64,000 nucleotides of DNA from Geosiphon pyriformis (taxonomy: Eukaryota > Glomeromycota > Glomeromycetes > Archaeosporales > Geosiphonaceae): the NCBI GenBank assembly GCA_016748015.1, contig JAAOMT010000618.1:65301-129300 (forward strand), in the 5' to 3' direction. The translations under genes were made by a program, and so were the position numbers. The notes beneath the pieces are model-generated. The model saw nothing but the letters and a program-made list of their open reading frames with translations. It was not told where the DNA came from and ran no database searches. Numbering within the stretch: position 1 is the stretch's first letter; every line of letters starts with the position of its first letter. Below, piece by piece: positions 37,297 to 50,238 of this stretch.

Positions 37297-39255
37297 TTAA
37301 GAAGGAGAAGATACAACCAAATCCGAACCAGAACACAAAAGATCCAATTTCATCAACACAGAACCAACTGACACTTCTAAAGCTGACAACTTAGATTCCA
37401 AACCACTGATCTTGGAGGTCAGAATCTTTGAACTACTTGGGCCAAGCTCAGCAATAACACTATTAGAAACCAGATGAGAAGAGTTGGAAGAGGGCAATGG
37501 AGTGTCCACAGCCATATCCAAACCAGAAATTGGAACATTAAATGCAAAAACCTTCAATGAAAAGACATGGGAGGGGGCTGCCAATAACACCAACTTAATA
37601 CCACTCAATCTCTTCAAAATGTCAGAAACTTGATCAGCCAAAAGCTTCAAAGAGCATTCCAATACTGCCAAATGATCATTCAGACCAGAAACATCATGAG
37701 AAAAAGAATCTACTGAGAGGACCTTTGCACCAAAGAATGCATCAGCACCATGAAGACCTGAAGACACCACATGAAAGAAAAAGCCACCAGCAATTTGGGC
37801 TTATGTCTTGCCACCAAAAGAAACTGGATGAGTAACAGAAGCCAATTTTTTCTTATAAATCTCAGCCAGACAAACACAATCTTGATCAGTTACCACTTGT
37901 CTCTCATGACTGCCAGAATTCCCATCCACTGAATAATTACCACCAACATGACCAAAATGCTTGCAAATTGCACAACAAGCCAAGAAAAGACCAGCCCAGT
38001 GCAAATTCACACCCCTAAAAACTGGGACTGAACCAGTCGCAACCAACTTGGCTGCTTCATTTTCAAAACAAACAACTGCACACCTATCACAAACATATGA
38101 ATTTGAATTGTGACCAATGAAACATGTCTTTCCATTATAAGACATTAGCAAATCAGAAAGGTCATGAGCCATAGTTCCCACAGACAATGTATAAAACAAG
38201 GCTCAATGCTGATTTCTTGATACCCACGTTTGTTTATCCTCAACAGCCAATGCTACACGAACTGAATTCTTACCCATAGAAACAGACCACATAAAAGCAA
38301 CCAAACTAACTATTTCTGATGAATCAAACTCCACTAAAGCTTTTTGCCACAAGCCAATAAGCTGTATTTTGATTGAAATGATTTTGTCAAATTTGAAAAA
38401 AACTAATTCCACAGCCGATTTCGGAAGATCAACTGGAATCTCCTTGACGATTATCTTCCAATTTGAATGAATATTTGCTTTTTTCAGATTATCATTAACT
38501 AAAATCTTCTCATTGACAGCCAATTCTCTAGCCTTATTCAGACTAATTTCAGAAGTAAAAGAGGATCTGTTGATTCCAGAAAACTTTAAGAGAGTAAAAG
38601 CTCCCCCAAAACTATCTACTCAATAAAAAAATTTTTTAATTGAAATCAACTTATCACTATTAGTCTTTCCAGGCACATTTGACAATTCTACATCTAAGGT
38701 GAACAATTTAACTGGTTTAAAGGCACGACGTTCCAAAACATGTGAAATCACAGGTGGCAGCCAATTGAATCCAGCAAATTTAGCTCCAGAAAGCACCAAT
38801 TCAGTATCATCATCACTCATGTTTGTAAAAGAAATTGTCTTTGGCAGCCATTCCAAAACAAAGGTTCTTGTTTGCATTTTTCTAGAAGTCGCATTGTCTT
38901 CTATTTCATCAGTCTCAGAAGTGTTGAGATCTATGTAACTCATCTCCTCAGCAACCATGCTTTCCAAATTTTCAGCATCCGACACTTCACTAACACCCGC
39001 TTTCTCACTATCCACCTCACTTCCCCAAGATCTCTGCAGTTCAACACCATCACTATGTAGCATACCCACCGAGAGCAGGCCGTCCGATGAGTCCACAATG
39101 CCACCAGAGACACCAGGCAACTTTGTTTTTTTGTATGAAGAACTATGCAAGTATATACTCTCAATGTGCACTTTAATTTTTTTGCTGCCAGACCAGGACT
39201 CCAACCCAGCTGAATTCGAACTCAAAGCGCCAGCAGAAGAGCCCACTGGATCCAT
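37297..39255 (-). pseudogene. LINE-B ORF1 (RRM-like and zinc-knuckle protein), broken
   Basis: Nucleic-acid-binding ORF1 protein. The ATG at 39255 precedes a Ser-rich N-terminal region. At 38203-38523 an RRM-like segment reads VDLPKSAVELVFFKFDKIIS. At 37801-38199 the zinc knuckle CAICKHFGH is present, but its last Cys is lost (NYS follows). At 37297-37770 there is a coiled-coil-like heptad region (LNDHLAVLECSLKLLADQVS). Stops separate these blocks. The frame ends SDLVVSSPS at a TAA that in LINE-C overlaps the ORF2 start. Confidence 0.82.
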
Positions 39256-39390
39256 AGGCACAAATAGAGGTATATTTGAAGAAATAATGAAAGGGACAAA
39301 GGGAAAAAAGGGTAAAGAAGGCTATCTCTTCGACAACTTTAAGCTTTCATTGTGGTCAGAGGATTAATGAAAGAAAAAAGTTTAAAGTGT

Positions 39391-39720
39391 GTTATTATAA
39401 TATATATTTATTAAAATATTAAAAAAAATTACTAAATTATAAAATAATATTATAATAAGTTATATAGAAAAAGAGTTTTTTTTGAAATAATATATTTTAA
39501 CTTAAAATTATTTTACTTTAAATTTGAAATATTAAATAATTAATTATTATAAATCAATAAATTAATTCTTATTTTAAAAACCAAATTTTTTTAATAATTA
39601 ATATTGCTTCAAATTTTCAAACTTTAATTAATATTTTAAAATTAATTAGCTATTAATTTTAAGTTAAAACAAAAGATATTTTATTGTTTTTGTTTTTGTT
39701 TTAATTTTAATTTTAATTTT
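39391..39720 (+). repeat. AT-rich repeat family 1, right half beyond LINE-B
   Basis: Begins with the second target-site copy GTTATTATAAT (39391-39401) and continues the repeat broken at 31613. It includes TAAATTATAAAATAATATTAT, an A/T hairpin region, and AAATTAATTAGCTATTAATTT at about 39640-39662, the last exactly as in the inverted copy near 28000. From about 39720 to 40380 the block is AT-rich without a match I can follow. Confidence 0.65.
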
Positions 39721-40379
39721 TTTTATATTATTAAAGAGCTTATAATTAAAATTTACTATAAAGTAATTATACAAAGTAATTATATAAAATCGGCTATTTT
39801 ATTATAAATTTAACAGCACAAATAATTAAAATATAAAAAAATACTTTAAAAATATTAAAAGTTTAATAGTTTCTATTAATAATAAATTTAACAACAATTT
39901 AATATTAAAATATTAAACAAAAATAACTAAAATTTTTGATAATATTTAGTGTTTTCTTAAAAATTAATACAGTAAAATTTATTTAAAATAGTAATTGTAT
40001 TTAATACAACAATTTTAAAATATTATTAATTAATTTATATATATTACAAATTAAGATTTAAAATTCAAGATAAATTATAATTACAAAAAAACTTTTTATT
40101 ATAAATTAAATTAACAATTATTTTTTTAAAACTACAATATTACAAATCAAACAAAATTTTTTCACTATTTAATTTATTATTTACATATTTTCAAGAATTT
40201 AATTACAATATTATATATTTTTATGAAAAAAAAATCCAATTAATTCTTAATTCTTTTTTAATTTAGAATTAAAAACCAAAATTAACAACAACAAAAAAAC
40301 AAAAAAACTTTAAATTAGCCAAATAATTTATAATATATTAAAAATAATTACTAAACATTTATAAATATTTAAACAAAAA

Positions 40380-41019
40380 ACTAGCAATAAATTACTACTT
40401 TTAATTAAATTAAATTTGTATAATATACAAATATAAGTAAATAAATGATTAAATTATGTAATATTTAAAACTATATAATATTTAAAAATTTGTTAAAATA
40501 ATTAAAAACTTGCTAAAATACTTAATAATTCATTAAAATAATTTTTAATTTGCTAAAATATATATTTAGTTTATTAAAATATTAACAAAAAAAATATTAA
40601 TCTTAAAATAGTATTATAATAAATTACATAAAAAAAGTTTTTTTTTTAATAAAATATATTTTATCTTAGATTTAATATATTAAATAATTAATTATTATAA
40701 ATTAACAAAATAAAATTTATTTTTAAAAATCAATAATTTCTTAATAAGTAAAATACTATTATTAATTTTAATAATTATTTAAATTTAAACCAATAATATT
40801 TTTTAATATTTTTTTATTTATTATTCTTTTTATTTACTTTTCTATATTATTAAGTAATCTATAATCGAAATTTTTTGTAATTAAAATTTATAGTCTTATA
40901 TATTTTAATTATAGTATTTTATTATATTTATAAATTAAAAGTAGTTATTTTGTGCTAATTTAATATAAAAATTAAAATACTATATTATTATAATTTAATA
41001 TAACATATTAATAAATAAT
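40380..41019 (+). repeat. AT-rich repeat family 1, copy interrupted by LINE-C
   Basis: Starts with AATTTGTATAATATACAAATA, then the 20-base AATTTGYTAAAATA units, TAGTATTATAATAAATTACAT, the A/T hairpin, and further right the segment shared with 29690-29810. It ends at ATAATAATT-type DNA where LINE-C begins. The 9-base ATAAATAAT at 41011-41019 is the left target-site copy. Confidence 0.65.
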
Positions 41020-41153
41020 TTTTTTTTCCATTTTGTTTAATGAGTGCAGTCCAACCACTATCTAGTATACAGATGCAAGCTAAGTGAATTTAACTAAATG
41101 TGACTCACGCATTTACTATATGTGATCAGCCATTCAGGCCAATCTAGGCAACA

Positions 41154-44100
41154 CTACACACCTACATAAACTTTGATATTATCACAAATACCAGAAAAAA
41201 AAAGGCTAGCCTTACACAAACCAAACCTGACAGCAAACACCTTATCTATCCCAAGAAGACGAACAACTCCACCAGACAAATGTTTAATAGAATCAGCTGA
41301 AAGACCAACAGAAATTTCCAAAGCACAAACCAAATCACAATGTTCTATGTCTACTCTAAACTTAGCCCTGGTCAACCACAAATCACACCAGTGTTTTTCT
41401 GCCAGGCATCAAACAAAATCAGCCACCACCAAAACAGTCCGATTACGATCCTTGAAATGTGCTGTAGCTTCATTGACCCATTTTCTCAGTACAAAGCCTT
41501 TACACAATCGCATATACACTCCTGAATTATGACAACCAGCAAGTAGAGTACACAACATAGAAGAGGATGCCGAAGAGCAGTCCACCAGCAACAACTTCCA
41601 CAAAGCAATCCTGTCCAACAAAATATCAATATGCACAGCTGCCTTACTTCGACAAGTAAACACATGATCCAACAATTCAATATCACCATACATTAAACAA
41701 AAAACCCCAAGATAACATTTATCATACAATTTTTTATGAATGGCAACTGGTAACTTCCTATGGACCACTTTTATTAAGTAGGTATGGAGAATAGCTGAAG
41801 CTTGGCTTGTAAAGCCCGATAGCATGTGAGAGTCTGGGTGCCAAACTGAAGCTGTACACTTCCAATCAACCCTCACAATCAGCTCTTTATCAATCACCAC
41901 AGAGCCAGGACCAGCCTCCTATTGAGCACAACAAATAGACCTATAAATATCCCGAACAAAATGTCAAGCATTGCCCAAGACAACTTGACCACAAGCCATG
42001 ACGTACCTTTTCCGAACACTTATAGAAAAAGACAAATTGGAGTGAGTAGCATGCCCAGCCAAAGCATTGGCCTTGTCATTGTGAGCATCATCTAAATGGC
42101 CCTTCACTTTTACCCACCCAACAGAAAGATTTTTATCCTCAATCAACTTGCAAATATAATGCCTCTCCACCCAACATTTGTTCCTAAAATCAAGAGCAAT
42201 TAAACCCAATTCTAAAGCACATGCATCAATAACAGCCTGACTATCAGTGTTAATAACAACCAAGCATAAAGAAGGAACACATTCCAGTACCAGGACTACA
42301 ACATGAAGTTCAGTCATAGTAGAAGAAAGCAATCTACTGACCTCAATGCCAATACCCACACCAGCATCGGAAAAATAAGCTGCAGCCCCACCTACAACCT
42401 CAGCAATACCCAAATGAAACAGAGAACTATCAGTATACATTGCAAAGGCATCAGACCAGGACTCATGTAAACATTTCTGAACAACCAAATATCTTTCCGA
42501 ATCAAAAAAGTTTGAGCCACTAGAGACTGTAGACAGACCACCAGAAATGAGATGATGACCATTCATGAATGCAGAAACTTTGAAGTACCACAAGGGTACA
42601 GAACCTCTGGAACTTAGTCTCTTCCAGTGGCGAAAAGTCCTCCAACTGAGAACCGATCCATCTTTGCCCAATAACCTGTTACCAAAAGCAACACCAAAAC
42701 ACTTTAAAGAGAGAACCACACCAAAATAAAAGGAGCTACCCAAGATTGTTGACACAGAAAAGTGACCAGCATCATGAAAAGCACAAGGCAAATTGTTGGC
42801 CAAATATATATCATTGTCCAAAAAAATTCTAACCATACCAGTGAGAAAATTGTTAAAAGAACTAACCCTCAACTTAACAAGATGTCGCAAGGGGTTTAAT
42901 AGAACCCACTCTAATATCTATAGATCCAAAAAACGGTGTTCAAACAAACACCCCAGAATACTAGGCACATTTGAGAACCAAACCAATAAAGCCACCTTTC
43001 CTTTAGCCTGGATCTGTTCAAAAGTCTTTACACCATAAAAGGAGGGATAATGTAAAGCCTTACTGGAAAAATTTCGAGACAAATTTGCTTTAGATTTGAG
43101 ACTCTTCCTCAACATAACATCCCATTTCAAGCAGACACTCTTAGAAACAAAGCTGAATTGTGTGCAATAGCTGACAATGGGTTGCAGAACCAAAGACACC
43201 AAGTATACAAATTGTTTATCCATCAAAGCTTTCCTGAGAACCATATTGGAAAAGAACCTGACATCCAACTGAGCTTTGGCTAAACTGGGTTTAAACAACC
43301 TGTCTGTTGACAAAAAATGCCCAGATATCTGTGAGCCTCACCCTGTTTAGCAATAGAGATAGATAGTCCATTAATATACAGAGACACATTCGAAACTCTT
43401 TTGTTAATAAGAATTGCCACAGTTTTATCACTGTTAATTGCGATATCATTGATCTCAAAAAATTTGCCCACAATATCCAAGATATGTTGTGTCAATGCTT
43501 GACTATTACCAATCCAGATAGTATTATTCACAAATGCACCTGCTGTAAAAAATGAAGACTGACCACCACTAGACTTAATTCTGCCAGATTTCACTATAAA
43601 GTTGGTATTGATTCTGTAACCATATAAATGTTCATGATCTTTAACCTCGCACAACAAAGGGTCATAAAAAATCCTCCACAAGAGAAGAGAGAAGACCTCT
43701 CCTTGATCCAAACCATCCAACACATTGTATCCATCCGAGAGGCCAAAATCAGTCATCACTCTATTAATTCTGCCTACATATAAATTTCTGAAAAATGACA
43801 CAAATCTGTCACATATTTTAATTTGCTTCAAACTGGCTTCTAACTGCCACCAACCAACAGAATCATAGGCCTTACACATATTCTGCAACACCAACCAAAC
43901 CTCCTTATTTTTTTCCAGAGCATCTTTTACAATCGAATCAACAGTGAAAACCAGAGATTGAGTGGAAGTACCCTTCAAAACTAAGAAATTATCACTTCAG
44001 AGAACATCAAATCTGGAACAGGCTGAAGAAATACAGTCAGACAATAATTTAGAGAGTATTTTTCTGGCAGTCTTGATTAACACAATGGGCCTTGTATTCG

Positions 44101-45838
44101 TAAGAATGCTATCCCATTCATATGGTTTGGGGATCATAGAAACCCAAGCTCTTTTCCAAAGGACTGGAACCTTACTGATATCTAGACAAAAATTCAAGAG
44201 ACCTAACAAACACTTAAGCATATCATCACTACAATGTTTCCATAGCTCGTTAGAGATACTAAACAAGCCAGCTGCTTTGCCATCAGGTAGATCCAAAATT
44301 ACTTTCACCAATTCACTGAAATAGATGTCATTCATGACATCAGAGAAGGCATCATCTCTCACATAATCCAAAGGTGCATATTGGTGAGTCCACCTGGAGG
44401 GCATTACTGAAGGTAATATACACTCCCTTGTCTAGTTAACCATGATACTGTCGACCCTGCTTTTTACCTCAATTGGATCCAAAACCAGTTCATCGCCTAT
44501 GACCAAGTGGTCCAAAACAACTTTACAAAAAGGCCACTCCAAAATACTCCTAATTATGCCACCTTTGTTAGAACTGAAATTCTCCATGTGTTTATTGATA
44601 GCACTCCAGATTGCTGTATTCTTTACTATTCTGGATTCATAATACTTAGACTTCTTATAACACTTCCTAACCTGAGACAGATGCTTGAAAACCTCCACTG
44701 AATCAGCCCCATTTTGAACCAAAAAATCAAACTTGAAAGCCTCTTTATAATCAACTAGAAACCATCTCTTGATTAGACGATCACACTTATGCTTATCACC
44801 TGTATTTAAACTCTTGATGATCTTTGCCACCAACAATTCAAGTCCAAGGAACTTTGATGAATATCTGTTTCTTAAACAGTCAAATTCACTAAACCAGTGT
44901 CTAGAAAACATAGCATCAGCAGCTCTTACCATAATTCCACACAACACGTTCCACATCTCATCCAGATTACCAAGAACCTTAGCACTCAAGAAACTGCTTA
45001 TGATTAAAGACAGAGCAGCAGACACATTATCCTTAAAACATAACCATTTGAGAGGGTCAGCATTCTTAAAGTCAAACTTCCATCTGTCTCTGTTGGTTTG
45101 TTTGCGAATACTGTTTAGTTAAACATCAAAAAAACCCCCCAATCCAATTGAAATTGAAATCATCTTATGGTCCATGTCAAAAAACTCCAAAACCATGCCA
45201 ATGTTTTGCTTCATCAGAGCAGAAACTAAATTTTTACTGACAAAAATATAATCAATAACTTTTTTCACATTTCTGAAATTGCTCCATATAAGTGAACTAA
45301 CCAAAGAATGTTTTTTGAAAGAGTTAACAAGACCTAGATCCACGCATTTTCTAAGACTAGCACTTTTCTTGGTATCTGATTCATTGAAGTCCCCATCCAA
45401 GATAACAAAAAAACTTGAGTTGATAGCACTAGCAATCAAGGAGTTGACAACAAGAGCCTGACCAAAACACACACCAGCAAACACACCTGTGTAGATACCC
45501 ATAATTGTAACCGAAAGTTTGCCCTTAAACAAGAGCCGAATTGAAATCAACCGACCAGGAATCTCATCAATCTTTGAAACATGCTGAGCCACAGAAAAGT
45601 TCATAATAACAGCCACGCCAGTACCAGAAGAACCTGTATCAAGACCTGACATGAAAATGCGAACACCAGAGAACTTATTCATGATCCACGGCTTAACACC
45701 AGATTTTAACTTTGTCTCCGTAATGATAGAAATGTTATTTCCAGACTCCATGTGTCATCTAACTACATCACCTTGTTTGGCAGAAACATTTACACCTCTC
45801 ACATTACATGTTACAATTCTCCAAACCAAACTGTTCAT
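41154..45838 (-). pseudogene. LINE-C ORF2 (endonuclease, RT, RNase H), broken
   Basis: ATG at 45838 opens MNSLVWRIVTCNVRGVNV. AP endonuclease to about 45119 with ITETKLK, DGDFNE, VIDYIFVS and MDHK (normally SDH). Reverse transcriptase 43280-44404 with ARKILSKLLSD, CKAYDSVGWWQL and GLDQGEVFS. The catalytic box is AFVNNT (both Asp codons read Asn, 43523-43528). RNase H 41964-42890 with YTDSS, TMTELH and DSQAVIDAC. The C-terminal zinc motif has lost one Cys (CLMYGDIELLDHVFTC). About 1,560 codons, with several stops and frame changes. Confidence 0.9.
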
Positions 45839-47676
45839 TAAGATAAAGAAGAGACTACAGAACTCGAGCCAGCACACATCTAATCTAACTTCTCCAATAC
45901 TGAACAAACTGAAACTTTAAGAGCCATCAACTTCAACTCCAACCAGTTCATTTTTGAAGTCAAAATTTTTGAACTACTTGAACCTAAATTTGAGACACCA
46001 GAGGAAACTGAAAAGGGAGGAAAAACCACAGGCTTAGGATCATTCAGAACCATATCTGAACCAAATTCTACATTTGCTGTAACAAGAATAACCAAGGGCT
46101 GAGAAGAAAAGACAAGAGCCATGGGCACCAGATTCAAATTGTCAAGTTTGTTTACAATACCAGACACCTTATCTGTGAGAAGTTCCAAAAAATGCTCCAA
46201 AGAAATGAGACAAGTTTCCAAAAATGAATTAACAGGAACCACAAGAGACGAGTAACCAACCACATCTGAGGCACCAAAAGAGAAGCCAAAACCAGAACCA
46301 GAACCAAAATGAGGACCATTAGACAAAGATACCAGAGAGACAACCTGGACCCATGATTTGTCACCAAATGCAGCCAGTCAAGAAATAGGCACACTCTTTT
46401 TCACATATAGCTTGGCCAACTGGAGGCAGTTCTCATCAGAAACAACTCTTTTAAATGACTTGAAAAGTTTAGGAGAAGTTGAGATCTCAGCATCACACTT
46501 TAGAACAAAATGACCAAGTTTTCCACACCGTTTACACCGAACCAGATCCAATCTAGCCCAAAAAAGTTTCACCCCACCAAAAATAGGCTCCATACAAAAC
46601 GCAGACTCCAATATCTTATCATTTTCAAAACAAACCACAGCACAATGAACTCTATTGCCAGTGTCTAAGAATCGATTTATGACACAAGTTTTTTCACCAG
46701 CTCCTGCCAAAAGATTACCAAGATCATAAGCCATTGTTTCCACCAGCAAAGTAAACAAAAGCGCCTTATACCGATCTCTAGATGTCTATGTCTTATGATC
46801 CCCTACAGCTTTGACCACGCGCACTGAATTTTTCCCAATTAAGAATAACTACTCAGCTGCCAACTGATCTGCCTGACTCGATTCGGCAAACTCCATTACA
46901 GCCTTCTGCCACAGCCTAATGAGTTGCAATCAGATTGACACCACTTGACCAAACTCAGATACTGTGGTGACAATCATTTCTTTTGGCATATCTATGGGAA
47001 TTTTTTTGATTACTACGGCCTGATCTGAAGGAAATCCTTGTCTCTTAAGATCACTGTTTACAATGATGTTGTTATTTTTGGCCAATGAGGCAGCCTTCTC
47101 CATGCTTGCTTCAGAGGTGAAGGTAGATCTGATGATCTCTTCAAATTTTGAAGAGGTAGTGGCCCCTCCAAAACCATTGATTCCTGAAAATAATTTTCTT
47201 ATGACCTGAGTTTTGGTCGTTGTTGATTTCTTTTCTACAGCCGAAAGATTGATGTCCAAAGTGAAAGATTTTTTCACAGCTACTTCCACCTGAGTTCTAA
47301 TGATTTTGGGATCAATCCACGCCTTATCCAAAGAGAAAGACTTATGGGAAGAAAGAAAAACCTCTTCTTCCTCCTCCATGTCATAATTAATAGAGCCGAG
47401 AAGGGAGCCAATAATTGCACTATTATTGAAACACTTGGCTTGGGGTGTATTTATCTTGAAATCAGATACTTCTTCACTTTCGGAAGCCTTCTCATCAGTA
47501 TCTATGCTATTAGACTGCCTGATCACTTGACCAGACCTATTACCTTTGAGAACCACACCTTTACTTGAGAGCTTAACACCACCGGGAGGTATTTTAATCT
47601 TATAACTTGAATCACTACCAACTGAACTAGAAGTTGGAACTCTGGTCGACCTTTTTTTAGCACCAGTATCACTCAT
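45838..47676 (-). pseudogene. LINE-C ORF1 (RRM-like and zinc-knuckle protein), broken
   Basis: ATG at 47676 (MSDTGAKKRSTRVPTSSS); an in-frame TTG four codons upstream is less likely. The N-terminal basic/Ser-rich part and an acidic patch precede an RRM-like segment (VVIKKIPIDMPKEMIVTTVS, about 46930-47010). At 46378-46758 the zinc knuckle is intact (CKRCGKLGHFVLKC: C-x2-C-x4-H-x4-C). At 45880-46326 is the heptad region. One stop within the last 45 bases comes from a likely CAG-to-TAG change. The true end is TAA at 45838-45840, overlapping the ORF2 ATG. Confidence 0.85.
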
Positions 47677-49686
47677 GGGAGCAGTCAAGACAACAATAAA
47701 AGGATTTGGTTCTTGTAAAGTGTTGGAAGACAGTATGAAATAACAGAAAAAACTTCTTTTAAAATATGATTCTTTTTCAGGAATTTGGGATGAAAGAGAG
47801 AAAAAAGATCTTATAAATAATAATAAAAAACAAAATTATATAACAATAAAAATAATTAAAAAGTAATTAAATTTTAACAAGCAAATTAAATAAATAAAAT
47901 TTAATATACAAATTAATTTTATAATATTTTAATTATTATTTTTTTCAAAAGATAACAAAAAAATAAAAAAATAATTTATATTGTTAATAAAAAATAATAC
48001 ATTAATATAATTTTATATTTTATGTTAATACTTTTAAAATTTAATATCAAAAATTATTTGGATTTTTAATAAGTATTTATTCAATATATTTTACAATATA
48101 ATTATACAAATAAAAAAAAATTAAAAAAAATAAAAAGTTAAATAAAACAAATAATATTTACATAATTTAAAACTTATATTTTTTATTTATAATATTTATT
48201 ATATATATATTTTTTAATTAATAATAATTATAAAAGTTAAATAACAACAAAAATTTCTTAAAGACATAAATATTTAAAGTAATCTAATTATCTAAGTTAA
48301 TTAAAATCTTATTAAAAAATAAAACACAATTTAATAGTAAAGTAAAACTTATAAAGCTTAGTTGCTTAATAAGTTTTTTTATTTTAAATACAATAAACAT
48401 AATATTAATAACATTAAATTTTATATTTATTATATTTTTAATAAATATAATTTTATTAATATAAAAAATCTATTTTGAAAATTTAAACCAAATATTTTAA
48501 TAATTTTAGAAATTAATAAATTAAATTTGAATAATTTAAATAATATTTTGGTTTTAATATTATTAAAATTATAAGACCAAATTTTTTTGAATATTTATTA
48601 ATTAAATTATATATAATATTATAAATAAAAATCTATATTAATTTTATATTACCAACATTTTTAAAATTATAAAAATTAATTATTTTTAACAAAAAAACAT
48701 TTTTAAAATAAGTTTACTTAATATTATTTATATTTTTATCAATTTTTATTTATTTTTTTTTGTAAAATAGTTAATTATATATTTAGAAAACTATTTAATC
48801 TAATTAAAATAAAAATATTTTTGTAATTAATATTAAAAAATTATTTATATTTAAAATTTTTTAACTAATTATATTAATATTTAATAATACAAAAAAAAAT
48901 ATAATTAATTGTTTTTTTAATTTTTTGAGAATTTTTTTATATTATTGTTTTAATTATAGAATAATCCAATAAAAAATTAACCAAATTAAAATTTATTTAT
49001 TTTTTAAAGTTAATATATTTCTTAAAATTATTTTTATTAAAGTTATTATTTAAAATTACAAAAAAACTCTTATTTATAATCTTAATTATCAAAAAATCAA
49101 TATTTTTAGCTTAAATTATATTGTTTTAAAGAAGTATTAGTATAAAGCTCCAAAATTAAAACAAAAAACTTATTTTTAAATAACAATTTAATTATCAATT
49201 ATTTTAAAAATTATATATATATATGCTAAACCAAATTATTGTTTATGATAATTATAATTTTAGAATCTAAATAATTAATATTTAAACTAAAAATAAAAAT
49301 TTTTATATTATTAAATTTGTTTTTAATTCAAGATTTTATTTAATTATTTAATTTTATTTTAATAATTATAAAATCCAATTTGTTTATATTTTAAAATTAT
49401 TTTATAATATTTTTTGTTTTACAATATTGTTTATGTTTTTAATATTATATATAGTAATTTTTAAATCAAATTAGTTATTAAAAAAGAAAAAAACCAGTAT
49501 TAATACATAATTAATTCAGCTTTACAAACATTAATTAAATAATAACAATAATAAAAATATAAAAATAGTAATTTTTTATGAAAAATTTTGGAAATTTTTG
49601 GTAATTATAATAATAATATTAAAATTAATTTTAATTAAAAATTATATATTTGTAATTTTATTTATAATAGTATTAATAAGATATTG

Positions 49687-49690
<4 letters not shown>

Positions 49691-49717
<27 letters not shown>

Positions 49718-49729
49718 ATAAAATAAAAT
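49691..49729. repeat. (AAAAT)n microsatellite
   Basis: Seven AAAAT units in a row within the AT-rich block. Confidence 0.85.
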
Positions 49730-50210
49730 TTTTAAGATATTAAATATAATAATAAAATTATTTTATTACTGAATTAAGTAGTCATTTAAATAAATTAATC
49801 AAATACTATAATAAAAATAATTGTTTATAGATAAATAGATGTATACATATTTTAGATTTTTGAAAAAAATTCTAAATAAAAATTTCTTTAACATTAAATT
49901 ACCAACTTCAAAAAATATTTTAATTATTTAAATTAATTGCAAATAATATGTTATTTAAGAAATTATGTATATATATTTTAACAAAGGTATAATAAAAATA
50001 AATGAATAATTAATACACCTGGTTTCTTATTTTTATCAAATTTCATATACATTTCAAATTGGTTTTTTTTTTGAGATAAAAATTAAACAATATTTTCAAC
50101 ATATTGTATTTTTTGTGTTTAAAAGATTTTTCACTGAAAATTCAAATATCATTTTATTAAATTGTAGTGTAATGCTTAAATCATTAATTTTATTTTTGAA
50201 TCTTTAATTC

Positions 50211-50238
50211 TAATATATATATATATATATATATATAC
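50211..50238. repeat. (TA)n microsatellite
   Basis: About 14 consecutive TA units about 600 bases upstream of the kinase-like gene. Confidence 0.85.

Larger units (their letters stand above)
31747..37300 (-). pseudogene. LINE-B ORF2 (endonuclease, RT, RNase H), broken
   Basis: The endonuclease starts at about 37290 (FATCNVWGINVPTKQADVV, SITETKL), is split by the solo LTR and resumes below 36200 (GGDFN near 35960). The RT covers about 35000-34000 (ARKILSKIFSDRISF, DMHKAYNSVGWHHL, GLDQG). Its catalytic motif reads AFVNDM (34132-34140 region) instead of a DD pair. RNase H is at 32434-33207 with YTNGS for YTDGS, then MAELQAV and DSQAAIDAC. The C-terminal zinc motif CLLCGEVELPNHVFSC is near 32270. 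The expected ORF2 ATG after the ORF1 stop reads ATA. Confidence 0.9.
31614..39390 (-). mobile_element. LINE-B, near full-length non-LTR retrotransposon
   Basis: A 7.8-kb element on the minus strand. ORF1 has an RRM-like region and a zinc knuckle. ORF2 has an AP endonuclease, reverse transcriptase, RNase H and C-terminal zinc motif. A 3' UTR and a T-run on the plus strand follow (the poly(A) tail, 31613-31622). The exact 11-base duplication GTTATTATAAT flanks it (31603-31613 and 39391-39401), showing target-primed insertion into an AT-rich repeat. A solo LTR (36201-37067) interrupts the endonuclease. Many stops and frame changes make it non-autonomous now. Family: I-group-like, by the combination of AP endonuclease and RNase H. 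Confidence 0.93.
41020..47812 (-). mobile_element. LINE-C, near full-length non-LTR retrotransposon
   Basis: A 6.8-kb element on the minus strand with the same layout as LINE-B but without the LTR insertion. The plus-strand T-run at 41019-41027 marks the poly(A) tail. ATAAATAAT flanks it at 41011-41019 and 47813-47821, a 9-base target-site duplication. The 3' UTR (AATGAGTGCAGTCCAACCAC on the plus strand, from about 41039) is nearly identical to that of LINE-B. The two ORFs overlap at a TAATG. The sequence is about as decayed as LINE-B, but its protein domains are easier to follow. Confidence 0.92.

Noticed and set aside
43280-45025. LINE-C RT and linker frames as independent host genes
   Set aside because: They are consecutive pieces of one ORF2, broken by stops and frame changes, in the same order as in LINE-B.
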